Origin: Enterobacter sp. 638
GTDB taxonomy: Bacteria; Pseudomonadota; Gammaproteobacteria; Enterobacterales; Enterobacteriaceae
DNA length: 64,000 nucleotides
Assembly (NCBI RefSeq): GCF_000016325.1
Contig: NC_009436.1
Location: 2,170,001 to 2,234,000, forward strand
Direction of reading: 5' to 3'
Numbering within the stretch: position 1 is the first letter of the stretch; each line of letters begins with the position of its first letter. The notes below the pieces were generated by a model that worked only from the letters and a program-made list of their open reading frames with translations, did no database searches and had not been told where the DNA came from. The translations under genes and the position numbers were made by a program. Below, piece after piece: positions 8,454 through 17,525 of the stretch.

Positions 8454-10043
8454 ATGAACCTAACGCAAATTTTCCGCCGGAGTGCGAAGCGCGGGATGCC
8501 GCGCCAGTTTGGTCTGCTGGCGGGCATCTTTTGTATTATCGGACTCTTTTCCGCACTGCAACTCTCCTCGTCGGTACTGCTAACGGCCTCTCTGCGCGAC
8601 GCACAGCGTAATGAACAACAGAATCAGCTGACGCAACAGCAGCAGAGCAAACTGGATCTGGCGCGCGTTTCGCTATTAGCCGCAAGCGATCTGCTTAACC
8701 GCTCCGGCGTCTATTTCATGCAGGATAAAGAGACCGGCTCTGACGGGAGCTGGCATAGCCTGATGGATGACGCGCAGAAAGCCCTGAACGCCTCGCAGCA
8801 GGCCTGGAATGCATGGCTGGCGCTCAGTCCGCCAAAAGACGAGGCGCTGGTGAATAGCTATCAGCTCTTCTTCGGGGCCATCAACGAGCAGGCGGAAGGG
8901 CTCGTCAAAACCAATTCGATTGACAGTTTTTTTGCCGTGCCTGCTCAGGCCTTCCAGACCGATTTCAACGATAACTTCGCCCGCTATCAGCTCGCCAGCG
9001 AGGAGCGCGCAGGCGTGGGCCGACAGTCGTTGATGGACCGATTATCAAACCTCCAGTCACTGTTCCTGCTCGCTCCGGTAGTGTTGCTCATGATTGCGCT
9101 CCTGGTGTGGTTTGGGATGTCGCGCTGGGTCATCACTCCGCTGCGCAAGCTTATTGCGCATATCGACCGGCTCGCCGCTGGCGATCTGTCGGGAGCCGCG
9201 CCGGACATCAAATGCTTTAACCGCGAGATAGGGCAGCTAAACGCCAGTATCACCACTATGCAAAATGGTTTGCAGCAGCTGGTGACGGAAGTCAGCGATG
9301 CGACGCTGTCGATGGTCGAGAATATTGGCTCGCTGGCGGACGGCAATCAGAAACTGTATCAGCAGTCGGCGCGCCAGGCGCAAGAGCTTAACGAAGTCAC
9401 CGCGCATATCGCCGCGCTGGAAACCCACGTCGAGGGGAACACCGGCTACGCGAAACTGGCGAGCACCCGCGCGAACGAAGCGCGACAGACGGCAGCGGGC
9501 GGGGACGCAATGATGTCTACGGTGAATGCTTCGATGCAGGCGATAGTCGAACGATCCTCGGAGATGCGCGGGATCGTATCAATGATCGATAGCGTCGCGT
9601 TTCAGACCAACATCCTGGCGCTTAACGCGGCAATTGAGGCGGCCCATGCGGGTAATCAGGGGCGCGGCTTTGCTATTGTGGCGCGCGAAGTGGGAATGCT
9701 GGCGAAAAAGAGTAGCCATTCGACGCAGACTATTCAGGCGCTGATCAATCACTCGTTGCAGGGCATCGAGGACGGGTCAAAAGCGGTGGTCCGACTCGAA
9801 AACAATCTGCAGCAGGTTACCGGACTGGTCGGCAATTTAAGCAGTTTGCTGGATGATATTTCGGCGGCGACGCTGAGTCAGGGCGACAGCATCCATCAGA
9901 TGACGCGTCAGCTTCAGGCGCTTAATCAGGTGTCTCGCCAGACGGACGCACTGGTGACCACCGCGTCGGAGTCCTCACGCCGATTACACGATGAATCTTA
10001 CCTGCTGATGCAGGCCGTTTCTCGCTTTCGTCTTCCAGCCTGA
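8454..10043 (+). CDS. Methyl-accepting chemotaxis protein
   Basis: A 529-residue membrane chemoreceptor: TM1 about 19-43, a periplasmic helical sensor domain of about 155 residues, TM2 about 202-222, a HAMP domain to about 270, and a cytoplasmic signalling hairpin whose tip is the conserved FQTNILALNAAIEAA (about 384-398). It should couple to CheA/CheW and bias flagellar rotation. The C-terminus lacks the NWETF-type pentapeptide that tethers CheR/CheB in Tsr and Tar, so adaptation would depend on other receptors. The ligand cannot be told; the sensor looks like a four-helix bundle. The ATG at 8454 gives a normal short cytoplasmic N-terminus. It sits between sad and glsB, where I recall no E. 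coli K-12 gene. Confidence 0.9.
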   Translation: MNLTQIFRRSAKRGMPRQFGLLAGIFCIIGLFSALQLSSSVLLTASLRDAQRNEQQNQLTQQQQSKLDLARVSLLAASDLLNRSGVYFMQDKETGSDGSWHSLMDDAQKALNASQQAWNAWLALSPPKDEALVNSYQLFFGAINEQAEGLVKTNSIDSFFAVPAQAFQTDFNDNFARYQLASEERAGVGRQSLMDRLSNLQSLFLLAPVVLLMIALLVWFGMSRWVITPLRKLIAHIDRLAAGDLSGAAPDIKCFNREIGQLNASITTMQNGLQQLVTEVSDATLSMVENIGSLADGNQKLYQQSARQAQELNEVTAHIAALETHVEGNTGYAKLASTRANEARQTAAGGDAMMSTVNASMQAIVERSSEMRGIVSMIDSVAFQTNILALNAAIEAAHAGNQGRGFAIVAREVGMLAKKSSHSTQTIQALINHSLQGIEDGSKAVVRLENNLQQVTGLVGNLSSLLDDISAATLSQGDSIHQMTRQLQALNQVSRQTDALVTTASESSRRLHDESYLLMQAVSRFRLPA

Positions 10044-10069
10044 CGCGATATATCAGCCTCTGTTATACT

Positions 10070-10091
10070 CACAGGCCGATTTTGGCCTGTG
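10070..10091 (+). promoter_or_regulatory. Stem-loop in the glsB 5' leader
   Basis: CACAGGCC (10070-10077) and GGCCTGTG (10084-10091) form a perfect 8-bp hairpin with a GATTTT loop, 15 nt before the glsB GTG start. A TTATACT-like -10 lies just upstream (about 10063-10069), so the hairpin may be at the very 5' end of the mRNA. No T-run follows, so it is not a terminator. Confidence 0.5.
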
Positions 10092-10106
10092 GGCAAGGAG
10101 CAGACT

Positions 10107-11033
10107 GTGGCTGCGGTCATTGATAATGAGATGCTGGACGATATTCTGGCGCAAGTTCGCCCGTTACTGGGGCAGGGAAAGGTCGCCGATTACATTCCCG
10201 CGCTCGCCTCGGTGAGCGGAAACAAACTGGCGATTGCCATTTGTACCGTGGAGGGACAGCTTTATCAGGCCGGCGATGCCACCGAGCGCTTCTCTATTCA
10301 GTCCATCTCCAAAGTATTAAGCCTGGTCGCGGCGATGCGTCAGTACGAGGAAGACGAGATTTGGCAACGGGTCGGTAAAGATCCCTCTGGTCAGCCGTTT
10401 AACTCGCTGCTGCAGCTGGAAATCGAACAGGGGAAACCCCGTAATCCGTTTATTAACGCCGGGGCGCTGGTGGTGTGCGATATGCTGCAAAGCCGCCTTA
10501 GCGCGCCGCGTCAGCGCATGCTGGAAATTGTGCGCCAGCTGAGCGGCGTATCTGACCTGAGCTACGACGCCAATGTTGCACGCTCTGAATTTGAACATTC
10601 AGCGCGAAATGCTGCGATTGCCTGGCTGATGAAATCCTTCGGCAATTTTCATAACGATGTCGCTACGGTGCTGCAGAACTATTTCCACTATTGCGCGTTG
10701 AAGATGAGCTGCGTAGAGCTGGCGCGTACGTTTCTGTTTCTGGCCGATAAGGGCTATTCCTCGCACCACGCGCAGGCGGTGGTGACGCCTATGCAGGCGC
10801 GTCAGGTGAATGCGCTTATGGCGACCAGCGGGATGTATCAGAATGCCGGTGAATTTGCGTGGCGCGTAGGGCTGCCTGCAAAATCGGGCGTCGGCGGCGG
10901 CGTGGTCGCGATTGTGCCGCATGAGATGGCGATTGCCGTGTGGAGCCCGGAACTGGATGACACCGGTAATTCCCTTGCGGGCGTCGCGGTACTTGAAAAG
11001 CTGACCCAGCGTCTTGGTCGATCCGTTTACTGA
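10107..11033 (+). CDS. glsB: Glutaminase B
   Basis: A 308-residue serine-dependent glutaminase, the same length as E. coli GlsB/YneH and very similar ([40 protein letters not shown]). The beta-lactamase-like active site Ser-x-x-Lys is visible at SISK (S66, K69). It hydrolyses glutamine to glutamate and ammonia in the cytoplasm. I chose the GTG at 10107 because AAGGAG precedes it by 6 nt and the length then matches; the GTG at 10089 lies in the leader hairpin. It overlaps yneG by one base (TGATG), which suggests translational coupling. Confidence 0.95.
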   Translation: MAAVIDNEMLDDILAQVRPLLGQGKVADYIPALASVSGNKLAIAICTVEGQLYQAGDATERFSIQSISKVLSLVAAMRQYEEDEIWQRVGKDPSGQPFNSLLQLEIEQGKPRNPFINAGALVVCDMLQSRLSAPRQRMLEIVRQLSGVSDLSYDANVARSEFEHSARNAAIAWLMKSFGNFHNDVATVLQNYFHYCALKMSCVELARTFLFLADKGYSSHHAQAVVTPMQARQVNALMATSGMYQNAGEFAWRVGLPAKSGVGGGVVAIVPHEMAIAVWSPELDDTGNSLAGVAVLEKLTQRLGRSVY

Positions 11034-11395
11034 TGAATACCCTCGATCCTCTTTTTGCCCGTCTGGCGCGGTCGACGTTCCGCTCGCGCTTTCAACTGGG
11101 ACCTAAAGAGCGACAGTACTGTTGGGACAAAGGCGCGGATATGATTGACTCACATGCCGCGGACTTTATCGCCCATCGCCTGGCTCCCGCGCAGCCGGTA
11201 AATGATGGTAAGCAGACACCCATGCGCGGTCACCCGGTGTTTATTGCCCAACACGCCACCGCAACGTGCTGTCGCGGTTGTCTGGCGAAGTGGCACCAGA
11301 TACCCCAGGGACAAGCGTTAGATGCCAATCAACAGGCGTATATCGTAAGCGTTATCCACCATTGGCTGGTCCTGCAAATGAACCCCAAACATTGA
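11033..11395 (+). CDS. yneG: YneG, DUF4186 protein
   Basis: A 120-residue cytoplasmic protein equivalent to E. coli YneG (DUF4186). It has a TCCRGCLAKWHQIP segment with closely spaced cysteines near residue 80 and an earlier GHPVFIAQHATATC, which might hold a metal, but no activity is known. The start codon overlaps the glsB stop codon. The same glsB-yneG pair occurs in E. coli, so the two are likely cotranscribed and perhaps functionally linked. Confidence 0.85.
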   Translation: MNTLDPLFARLARSTFRSRFQLGPKERQYCWDKGADMIDSHAADFIAHRLAPAQPVNDGKQTPMRGHPVFIAQHATATCCRGCLAKWHQIPQGQALDANQQAYIVSVIHHWLVLQMNPKH

Positions 11396-11504
11396 GAGTT
11401 TATTTTCATGGGGTAGGCATGTTACAGATACATGCTAGTCTTTGATTATTCCTGCTGATGACCGCTAAATGATTGCGTTAAGCGATTATATGGACTGATA
11501 TTTA

Positions 11505-12953
11505 ATGCGCTCTTCCTTGCTCTCGTTTAAGCCGTTCCAGCCCGACAACGCCCTGCGAAATACAGTCACTATTTTTGCACTCACCACGCTGTTTTATTTT
11601 ATCGGTGCAGAATTGCGCCTTGTGGAAGCGCTCTCACTCTTCTGGCCGCTGAACGGCGTGATGGCAGGAGTGTTCGCCCGCTATGCGTATCTCAATCGCC
11701 TGCGTTACTACGCGGTCTCCTATATCGCGATGCTGATGTATGACGCGGTAACGACCAACTGGGGCATTGCCTCCGTGGTGATCAATTTTTCCAATATGAT
11801 CTTTATCGTCACGGTGGCTCAGTTGGTCATGCGGGACACACAAATGGGGCGCAAAACCCCCGATCCGATTAATGCCCTGCGGCTGTTTAACTATTGTCTG
11901 ATTGCTGCGCTGCTCTGCGCGCTGGTGGGTGCGATGGGGTCCGTGGGCATCGACAGTCTGACCTTCTGGCCGCTGTATGCCGACTGGTTTAGCGAGCAGT
12001 TTTCAACGGGCGTGCTCATTTTACCCTGTCTGTTGACTGTCAAAGTGCCGAAGATGAATCGTTCGGTGCCGGTGGAGCATTTCTTGCCTGTGCTGGCGCT
12101 GGTGGTGTCGGTGATTGCCTCGGTGGTGATTGGCGGTGCGGGCAGTCTGGCATTCCCGTTGCCCGCGCTTATCTGGTGTGCCGTCCGTTATTCACTCCCG
12201 GCGACCTGCTTACTGACGTTCCTGACCGGCGGGATTGAAATCATTCTGGTGGGCAATTCCATTATCGATATTGCCGTCGCCACGCCGCTGTCTACGCCGA
12301 TGATGTTCTCTGCGCGCCTGGGGATTGCCACCATGGCGATTTGTCCGATCATGGTTTCCGTCAGCGTAGCGGCGATCAATTCGCTTATTCGTCAGGTTTC
12401 TCTGCGAGCCGATTACGATTTTCTCACGCGTGTTTACTCTCGTTCAGGCCTGTATGAGGCGCTGAAGCATGAAGAATCCCATCGGCATCCCCGCTTTTTA
12501 ACGGTCATGCTGTTAGATATTGATTACTTCAAAAGCATCAACGACAACTATGGTCATGAGTGCGGCGATAACGTGCTGGCCGCCTTTGCCGGGAAAGTCC
12601 AGCAGGAGGTGGGTGAAGACGGGATCGTTGCGCGTATGGGTGGCGAAGAGTTTGCGGTGGTGGTGGATTCGGTCGATGCGCAGCAGGGCTTAGCGCTTGC
12701 TGAAAGAATTAGAGAAACTATTGCTTCGCACCCGTTTATCTGGCGTCAGCAACGGCTGTTTATAACGGTGAGTATTGGTCTTGGCAGTGCAAAAGCGGAA
12801 TCCTGGCAACTGACGGACGTGTTCAACAAGCTGATGGCCGAAGCCGACGACTATCTCTATCGTTCGAAAAAAGCTGGGCGAAATCGTATCAGTGCGCGTC
12901 AACTGAACGATCTGCCGATGGTCGACGCGCAAAAAGATCCCGAACGCGTGTAA
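11505..12953 (+). CDS. dgcF: DgcF, MASE1-GGDEF diguanylate cyclase
   Basis: A 482-residue membrane protein. The first 300 residues are a MASE1-type sensor with about eight membrane helices (LRLVEALSLFWPLNGVMAGV, FSEQFSTGVLILPCLL). A C-terminal GGDEF domain carries an intact active-site GGEEF (about residues 379-383) and DIDYFKSINDNYGHECGD. It should make c-di-GMP from two GTP in response to an unknown membrane signal. It corresponds to E. coli YneF/DgcF. It is the first of three GGDEF genes in the same direction. Confidence 0.92.
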   Translation: MRSSLLSFKPFQPDNALRNTVTIFALTTLFYFIGAELRLVEALSLFWPLNGVMAGVFARYAYLNRLRYYAVSYIAMLMYDAVTTNWGIASVVINFSNMIFIVTVAQLVMRDTQMGRKTPDPINALRLFNYCLIAALLCALVGAMGSVGIDSLTFWPLYADWFSEQFSTGVLILPCLLTVKVPKMNRSVPVEHFLPVLALVVSVIASVVIGGAGSLAFPLPALIWCAVRYSLPATCLLTFLTGGIEIILVGNSIIDIAVATPLSTPMMFSARLGIATMAICPIMVSVSVAAINSLIRQVSLRADYDFLTRVYSRSGLYEALKHEESHRHPRFLTVMLLDIDYFKSINDNYGHECGDNVLAAFAGKVQQEVGEDGIVARMGGEEFAVVVDSVDAQQGLALAERIRETIASHPFIWRQQRLFITVSIGLGSAKAESWQLTDVFNKLMAEADDYLYRSKKAGRNRISARQLNDLPMVDAQKDPERV

Positions 12954-13002
12954 CCGTCACCATCCCAGGCAGAATGCGGCACAGATGTTATCAATATGCG
13001 TA

Positions 13003-13008
13003 TATAAT
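13003..13008 (+). promoter_or_regulatory. Candidate -10 element for the second cyclase gene
   Basis: A perfect TATAAT lies 62 bp before the chosen start of the next gene, in a short AT-rich gap. No good -35 is seen at 17 bp, so an activator or sigma-S may be needed. Confidence 0.35.
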
Positions 13009-13070
13009 TGTTGCCTGTTATTTTTAAGCTCAATAAGATACCCGAGATTTCACATCGGAAAAAACGCAGC

Positions 13071-14126
13071 ATGAACGGAATGGACAAACTGAGTAAACAG
13101 CATCGCTTACCAGGGAATCGGTTTGTCAAACGTATGTTTTTGATGCGTATCCTTGGCACATTTCTCTGTTTTATTCCTATTCTTACCGTCCTGATCCAAC
13201 ATCAACGTTCAGAATGGCTAATGCTTTTGCTGGCGTTCAATGCGTTTGTCTGGCCCACCGTGGCCTGGCGGCGCGCCAGACGATCCGTTACGCCGCTGGC
13301 GACCGAACATCAAAATTTGGTTGTGGATGCAGGCGCTGGCGGGTTCTGGATTGCCATGATGGCGGTGAATCCGCTTCCCTCGGTGGTGATTGCCACCATC
13401 CTGCTGGCCGACCGTCTCTCTGCGGGTGGTTTTGTGCTGATGAGAAAAGCCGCTGTCGCCATGCTGGTGGTGTTTCTGGCGGCCTGGTTGATGCAGGGAA
13501 TGGCCGTCGTAATGACCGTTTCTCAGCAAACCATGTTTGCGACGCTGCCGCTGATTGCCATTTATATTATTGCCCTGAGCGTGATGACGGACAGTATTGC
13601 TATCCGTTTGCGGGTGAAATCCCGTGAGCTGGAGCGGATTGCGATGATGGATCCGCTGCTGGATATTGCTAATCGACGTTTGCTGGAAAAGCGAATTGAG
13701 AAAGAGCTTAAGACATTGCAGCAGGCCAGTCGTGAATCGGCGCTAATGTTCATCGATATTGATAATTTTAAAGAGGTGAACGATCGCTTTGGCCATAAAG
13801 TTGGGGATACGTTGCTGGCGACGGTTTCGGAAATCTTGCATCTCGCGACGCGCCAGACGGATACTCCCGCGCGTCTGGGGGGCGATGAGTTTGTGATCCT
13901 GCTGCCCAATACCTCGATTGAAGAGGCGCATGTGGTGGCGTCGCGTATTATGGAAGCCGCTGCCGTCATGGACGATGTGGCGGAAGAAGCGGTCAACTGC
14001 ACTTTGAGTATCGGTATTGCCGGTGCAACGCGTGAGATGGAAAATGTCACCGACTGGCTACAGGCCGCGGATACCGCGCTTTATCAGGCCAAACGCGGCG
14101 GCAAAAATCGAATTTACGCTCACTGA
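13071..14126 (+). CDS. MASE2-GGDEF diguanylate cyclase (AdrA/DgcC-like)
   Basis: A 351-residue protein. The N-terminal part, about 170 residues, is a MASE2 membrane sensor of the AdrA type (FVWPTVAWRRARRSV, with four or five membrane segments). The GGDEF domain has intact GGDEF (about 270-274) and DIDNFKEVNDRFGHKVGD. It should synthesise c-di-GMP at the inner membrane. AdrA/DgcC controls cellulose through BcsA, but this gene is not at the adrA position, so it is a paralogue and no symbol is given. Start choice is weak: ATG at 13071 or 13080, both with poor Shine-Dalgarno sequences. Confidence 0.88.
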   Translation: MNGMDKLSKQHRLPGNRFVKRMFLMRILGTFLCFIPILTVLIQHQRSEWLMLLLAFNAFVWPTVAWRRARRSVTPLATEHQNLVVDAGAGGFWIAMMAVNPLPSVVIATILLADRLSAGGFVLMRKAAVAMLVVFLAAWLMQGMAVVMTVSQQTMFATLPLIAIYIIALSVMTDSIAIRLRVKSRELERIAMMDPLLDIANRRLLEKRIEKELKTLQQASRESALMFIDIDNFKEVNDRFGHKVGDTLLATVSEILHLATRQTDTPARLGGDEFVILLPNTSIEEAHVVASRIMEAAAVMDDVAEEAVNCTLSIGIAGATREMENVTDWLQAADTALYQAKRGGKNRIYAH

Positions 14127-14178
14127 CAAGTCGATTGTTTAGGCTAAGCTATTAAAAAGCTGAGTGTCAGGAGACATT

Positions 14179-15144
14179 ATGAAAGCACCCGCCATCCCTG
14201 CCAATGAATCCGAACGTTTGCTGGCTCTGCGCGAGTCAGGGCTTCTGGAATCCAATCATCACCAGCCCTATGACCGGATAAGTCGTCTGGCGAAACGCCT
14301 GTTTAACGTGCCGGTGGCGACGGTCAATTTGATTGATGAACGCTCACAGGTGGCGATGTCGACGGAAGGCGCCATGGCGGCGGGCTTGCCGCGAAACGTC
14401 TCTTTTTGTGCACACACCATTCTGGATAACGCTACGCTGGTGGTTTCTGATACGCATCGTGACGACCGTTTTCGTGATAATCCACTGGTGACGGGGACGC
14501 CCGGCGTGCGCTTTTATGCCGGTGTGCCGCTGTCTCTGCCCAATGGCACCCTCGTCGGGACGCTGTGTTTGCTGGATTATGTTCCCCGCGAATTGAGCGC
14601 TTCCGACATGGCGGCGTTAAATGATTTGGCTGCGTTGGCCGAAGATGAATTTGCCGCAGCCTGTGCTGCAACCACCGATGAGCTAACAGGATTGTTTAAC
14701 CGCCGTGGGTTTAACCAGTTTGCGGCATTTGCGCTTTACGGGGCCCGACGTCGCGCAGAACCGTTAACGCTCGCCTGGATGGATTTGGACCGCTTCAAGC
14801 AAATTAACGAACGTTACGGACACGTAGAGGGCGATGTTGCCTTGAAAGTCATGGCGGAACTGATGCGGAGTTCGTTCCGTGAGGCCGATCTGCTGGTGCG
14901 CTACGGCGGCGATGAATTTGCGGTGCTGTTTGCGGATACGGATGAGCAGGGCGCGTGGGTAGCGATGCAGTATTTAAATGAACAGGTGGCGAGCTACAAT
15001 CAGCGCGGCCTGCATCCGTGGAGCCTGACCTTTTCCTGGGGCGTGTGTGAATTTGATCACCAGCAAAACGATCTCAAGCGTTGGCTGCAAATGGCTGACG
15101 AAAAAATTTCCGCCATGAAACAGCAATACGCTGTCGGGCATTAA
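14179..15144 (+). CDS. GAF-GGDEF diguanylate cyclase
   Basis: A 321-residue soluble protein. Residues about 25-160 form a GAF sensor (FNVPVATVNLIDERSQ, FCAHTILDNATLVVSD, GVRFYAGVPL, GTLCLLD), the type found in GAF-linked cyclases and sugar or redox sensors. The C-terminal GGDEF domain is intact (DLDRFKQINERYGHVEGD, GGDEF about 242-246). The ATG at 14179 follows AGGAG by 5 nt. It is the last of the three tandem cyclase genes and the only one without membrane segments, so the trio should read different signals into the same c-di-GMP output. Confidence 0.9.
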   Translation: MKAPAIPANESERLLALRESGLLESNHHQPYDRISRLAKRLFNVPVATVNLIDERSQVAMSTEGAMAAGLPRNVSFCAHTILDNATLVVSDTHRDDRFRDNPLVTGTPGVRFYAGVPLSLPNGTLVGTLCLLDYVPRELSASDMAALNDLAALAEDEFAAACAATTDELTGLFNRRGFNQFAAFALYGARRRAEPLTLAWMDLDRFKQINERYGHVEGDVALKVMAELMRSSFREADLLVRYGGDEFAVLFADTDEQGAWVAMQYLNEQVASYNQRGLHPWSLTFSWGVCEFDHQQNDLKRWLQMADEKISAMKQQYAVGH

Positions 15145-15227
15145 CATCGCAAAGACCTATGAAGGGTCAACTTGCGTTAAATGATTGTTAAGAGCAATGT
15201 GTTGGGGTCACTTTACAAGGAAACCAA

Positions 15228-15755
15228 ATGACCCCGTCTTTGTCTGTGCAGACTCTCTCCCGGGACGACATCCTTTCTCATATTGATACCCTGGCCGATA
15301 TCCTCGCCAACTGTGTGAACGGCGGGGCATCGGTCAGTTTCATGCTGCCTTTTTCACAACACGATGCCTGCGATTTTTGGCGGGGTATTGCTGAAAGCGT
15401 CGGACGCCAGGAGCGTACGGTGCTGGTGTGTCGCGACGAAGAAGGCGAGTGTTTGGGCACCGTTCAGCTCCTGACCGATCAACCTGAAAACCAACCGCAC
15501 CGCGCCGATGTGGCCAAACTTTTAGTCCATGAAAAAGCGCGCCGCCGTGGCGTGGCCATGGTGCTGATGGATGCGCTTGAGGCTGCTGCCAGAAAGCAGG
15601 GCAAAACCGTTCTGGTGCTGGATACCGCAAGCGGCAGTGGGGCGGAAACGTTCTATCAGCGTGGCGGTTGGGTCAAAGTGGGTGAGATCCCGCAATACGC
15701 CCTGATGCCGGACGGTGAAATGACGGCAACAACTGTGTTCTATAAGTTTTTATAA
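15228..15755 (+). CDS. GNAT-family N-acetyltransferase
   Basis: A 175-residue GNAT protein. Motif A is VAKLLVHEKARRRGVAMVLM (about 95-114) and the C-terminal part has GSGAETFYQRGGWVKVGEIP. The N-terminal NGGASVSFMLPFS resembles acetyltransferases related to the tabtoxin-resistance protein, but the acceptor is not known. It starts with AAGGAAACC-spaced ATG and is monocistronic between the third cyclase and uxaB. Confidence 0.85.
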   Translation: MTPSLSVQTLSRDDILSHIDTLADILANCVNGGASVSFMLPFSQHDACDFWRGIAESVGRQERTVLVCRDEEGECLGTVQLLTDQPENQPHRADVAKLLVHEKARRRGVAMVLMDALEAAARKQGKTVLVLDTASGSGAETFYQRGGWVKVGEIPQYALMPDGEMTATTVFYKFL

Positions 15756-15813
15756 TTTATTTCGCAATTGCTGCAGGAATTGATCAAAACAGGGTTTCAT
15801 GGTCGAAAAGTTT

Positions 15814-15838
15814 GATAAGTTATTGGACCAATCTTATC
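15814..15838. promoter_or_regulatory. Possible ExuR/UxuR-type operator before uxaB
   Basis: Around ATTGGACCAAT (15822-15832) there are outer repeats GATAAG and CTTATC, about 35 bp before the uxaB GTG/ATG region. Hexuronate repressors bind TTGG...CCAA palindromes, but the usual 4-bp spacer is shortened to one base here, so the assignment is weak. Confidence 0.3.
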
Positions 15839-15872
15839 GGGCTGTATGACTAATTAAAAAAGGAACCCCATT

Positions 15873-17324
15873 GTGAACACACTCAACCGTCGCGATTTCC
15901 CCGGTGCGCTCTATCCTGAACGTATCATTCAGTTTGGTGAAGGTAACTTCCTGCGTGCGTTCATCGACTGGCAGATCGACCTGTTAAACGAACATACCGA
16001 TCTGAATTCAGGCGTTGTGATTGTCCGCCCAATTAAGAGTGATTTCCCGCCTTCACTCAGTGTCCAGGACGGTTTGTACACAACAATCATTCGCGGCCTG
16101 AATGAGCAGGGCGAAGCGGTGAGCGACGCGCGTCTTATCCGCTCCGTTAACCGTGAAATCAGTGTTTACAGTCAGTACGACGAATTCCTGAAACTTGCGC
16201 ACAATCCTGACATGCGTTTTGTCTTCTCCAACACCACGGAAGCGGGGATTAGCTACCACGCTGAAGACAAATTCGACGATGCGCCTGCCGTCAGTTATCC
16301 CGCCAAACTCACCCGTTTACTGTTCGAGCGCTTCAGCCACTTCAACGGTGCTGCCGATAAAGGTTGGGTGATTATTCCTTGCGAACTGATTGATTATAAT
16401 GGCGATGCCCTGCGTGAGTTGGTGCTTCGTTATGCGCAAGAGTGGGCGCTGCCTGCCGAATTTACGCAATGGTTAAATGACGCGAATGCCTTCTGCTCCA
16501 CGCTGGTTGACCGCATTGTGACGGGGTATCCGCGTGACGAAGTTACTGCGCTTGAAACAGAACTGGGCTATCACGATGGCTTCCTGGATACCGCCGAGCA
16601 CTTCTATCTGTTTGTCATCCAGGGGCCTAAGTCCCTGGCCAGCGAACTGCGTCTGGACAAACTTTCGCTGAACGTGCTGATTGTTGACGACATCAAGCCG
16701 TATAAAGAACGTAAAGTCGCGATCCTGAACGGGGCGCACACTGCGCTGGTTCCTGTCGCCTTCCAGGCTGGTCTGGACACTGTTGGTGAAGCCATGAACG
16801 ACGCAGAAGTGTGTGCGTTTGTGGAAAAAGCCATTTATCAGGAAATTATTCCGGTACTCGATTTGCCGAAAGATGAGCTGGAATCCTTCGCCAGTGCGGT
16901 GACAGGGCGTTTCCGTAACCCCTACATTAAGCATCAGCTGTTGTCGATTGCGTTGAACGGCATGACAAAATACCGTACCCGCATCCTCCCTCAACTGCTG
17001 GCAGGGCAGAAGGCTACCGGCAAATTACCGGCGCGTCTGACGTTTGCTCTGGCTGCGCTGATTGCGTTCTATCGCGGGGAGCGCAACGGCGAAAGCTATC
17101 CGGTGCAAGATGACCAACACTGGCTTGATCGTTATCAGCAGCTGTGGGCTCAGCATCACGACAAACAGATCAGCACCAGCGAACTGGTCAAAGCGGTTCT
17201 GAGCGTGAGCGAGCATTGGGAACAAGACCTGACGAACGTCAGCGGATTGGTAGAACAAGTTACGCTCGACCTGGATGCTATTTTGCTACAGGGAATGCGG
17301 GCTGCGGTAAAACAGCTCTGCTAA
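15873..17324 (+). CDS. uxaB: Altronate oxidoreductase (tagaturonate reductase)
   Basis: A 483-residue enzyme of the mannitol dehydrogenase family, identical in length to E. coli UxaB and nearly identical in sequence ([40 protein letters not shown]). It reduces D-tagaturonate to D-altronate with NADH, the second step of galacturonate catabolism after UxaC. AGGAACCCC precedes the start codon at 15873. It stands alone, as in E. coli, with an intrinsic terminator right behind it. Confidence 0.97.
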   Translation: MNTLNRRDFPGALYPERIIQFGEGNFLRAFIDWQIDLLNEHTDLNSGVVIVRPIKSDFPPSLSVQDGLYTTIIRGLNEQGEAVSDARLIRSVNREISVYSQYDEFLKLAHNPDMRFVFSNTTEAGISYHAEDKFDDAPAVSYPAKLTRLLFERFSHFNGAADKGWVIIPCELIDYNGDALRELVLRYAQEWALPAEFTQWLNDANAFCSTLVDRIVTGYPRDEVTALETELGYHDGFLDTAEHFYLFVIQGPKSLASELRLDKLSLNVLIVDDIKPYKERKVAILNGAHTALVPVAFQAGLDTVGEAMNDAEVCAFVEKAIYQEIIPVLDLPKDELESFASAVTGRFRNPYIKHQLLSIALNGMTKYRTRILPQLLAGQKATGKLPARLTFALAALIAFYRGERNGESYPVQDDQHWLDRYQQLWAQHHDKQISTSELVKAVLSVSEHWEQDLTNVSGLVEQVTLDLDAILLQGMRAAVKQLC

Positions 17325-17331
17325 TCTCTCT

Positions 17332-17353
17332 CCCGGCTCCGGCCGGGTTTTTT
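17332..17353 (+). terminator. Terminator of uxaB
   Basis: Stem CCCGGC (17332-17337)/GCCGGG (17342-17347) with a TCCG tetraloop and six T residues. Confidence 0.92.
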
Positions 17354-17361
17354 AAAAAGGC

Positions 17362-17384
17362 ACATTAGTTACAACATACTATTA
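17362..17384 (-). other. Ter site (Tus-binding replication fork trap)
   Basis: The minus strand contains AGTATGTTGTAACTAA (rest of the 23 bp at 17362-17384), which is identical to E. coli TerB at positions 5-20, including the essential G at position 6 and the GTTGTAAC core. By the known polarity of Tus-Ter, the blocking face points to higher coordinates: forks moving right towards dif would pass and forks coming back from dif would be stopped. It sits between uxaB and yneE, close to where I recall E. coli TerC. Confidence 0.93.
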
Positions 17385-17525
17385 TCCAGGCTTTTAAAAA
17401 ACACACCTCAGCATGGTGCAATTATTTGTCCATCAGAAGGAAATTGCAATATCCTGGTAACAAGCTTGCAACGGTGACGGCGATCACGTTTAATAGTCGC
17501 GCTCTTTATTTACCTGAAGCTGACT

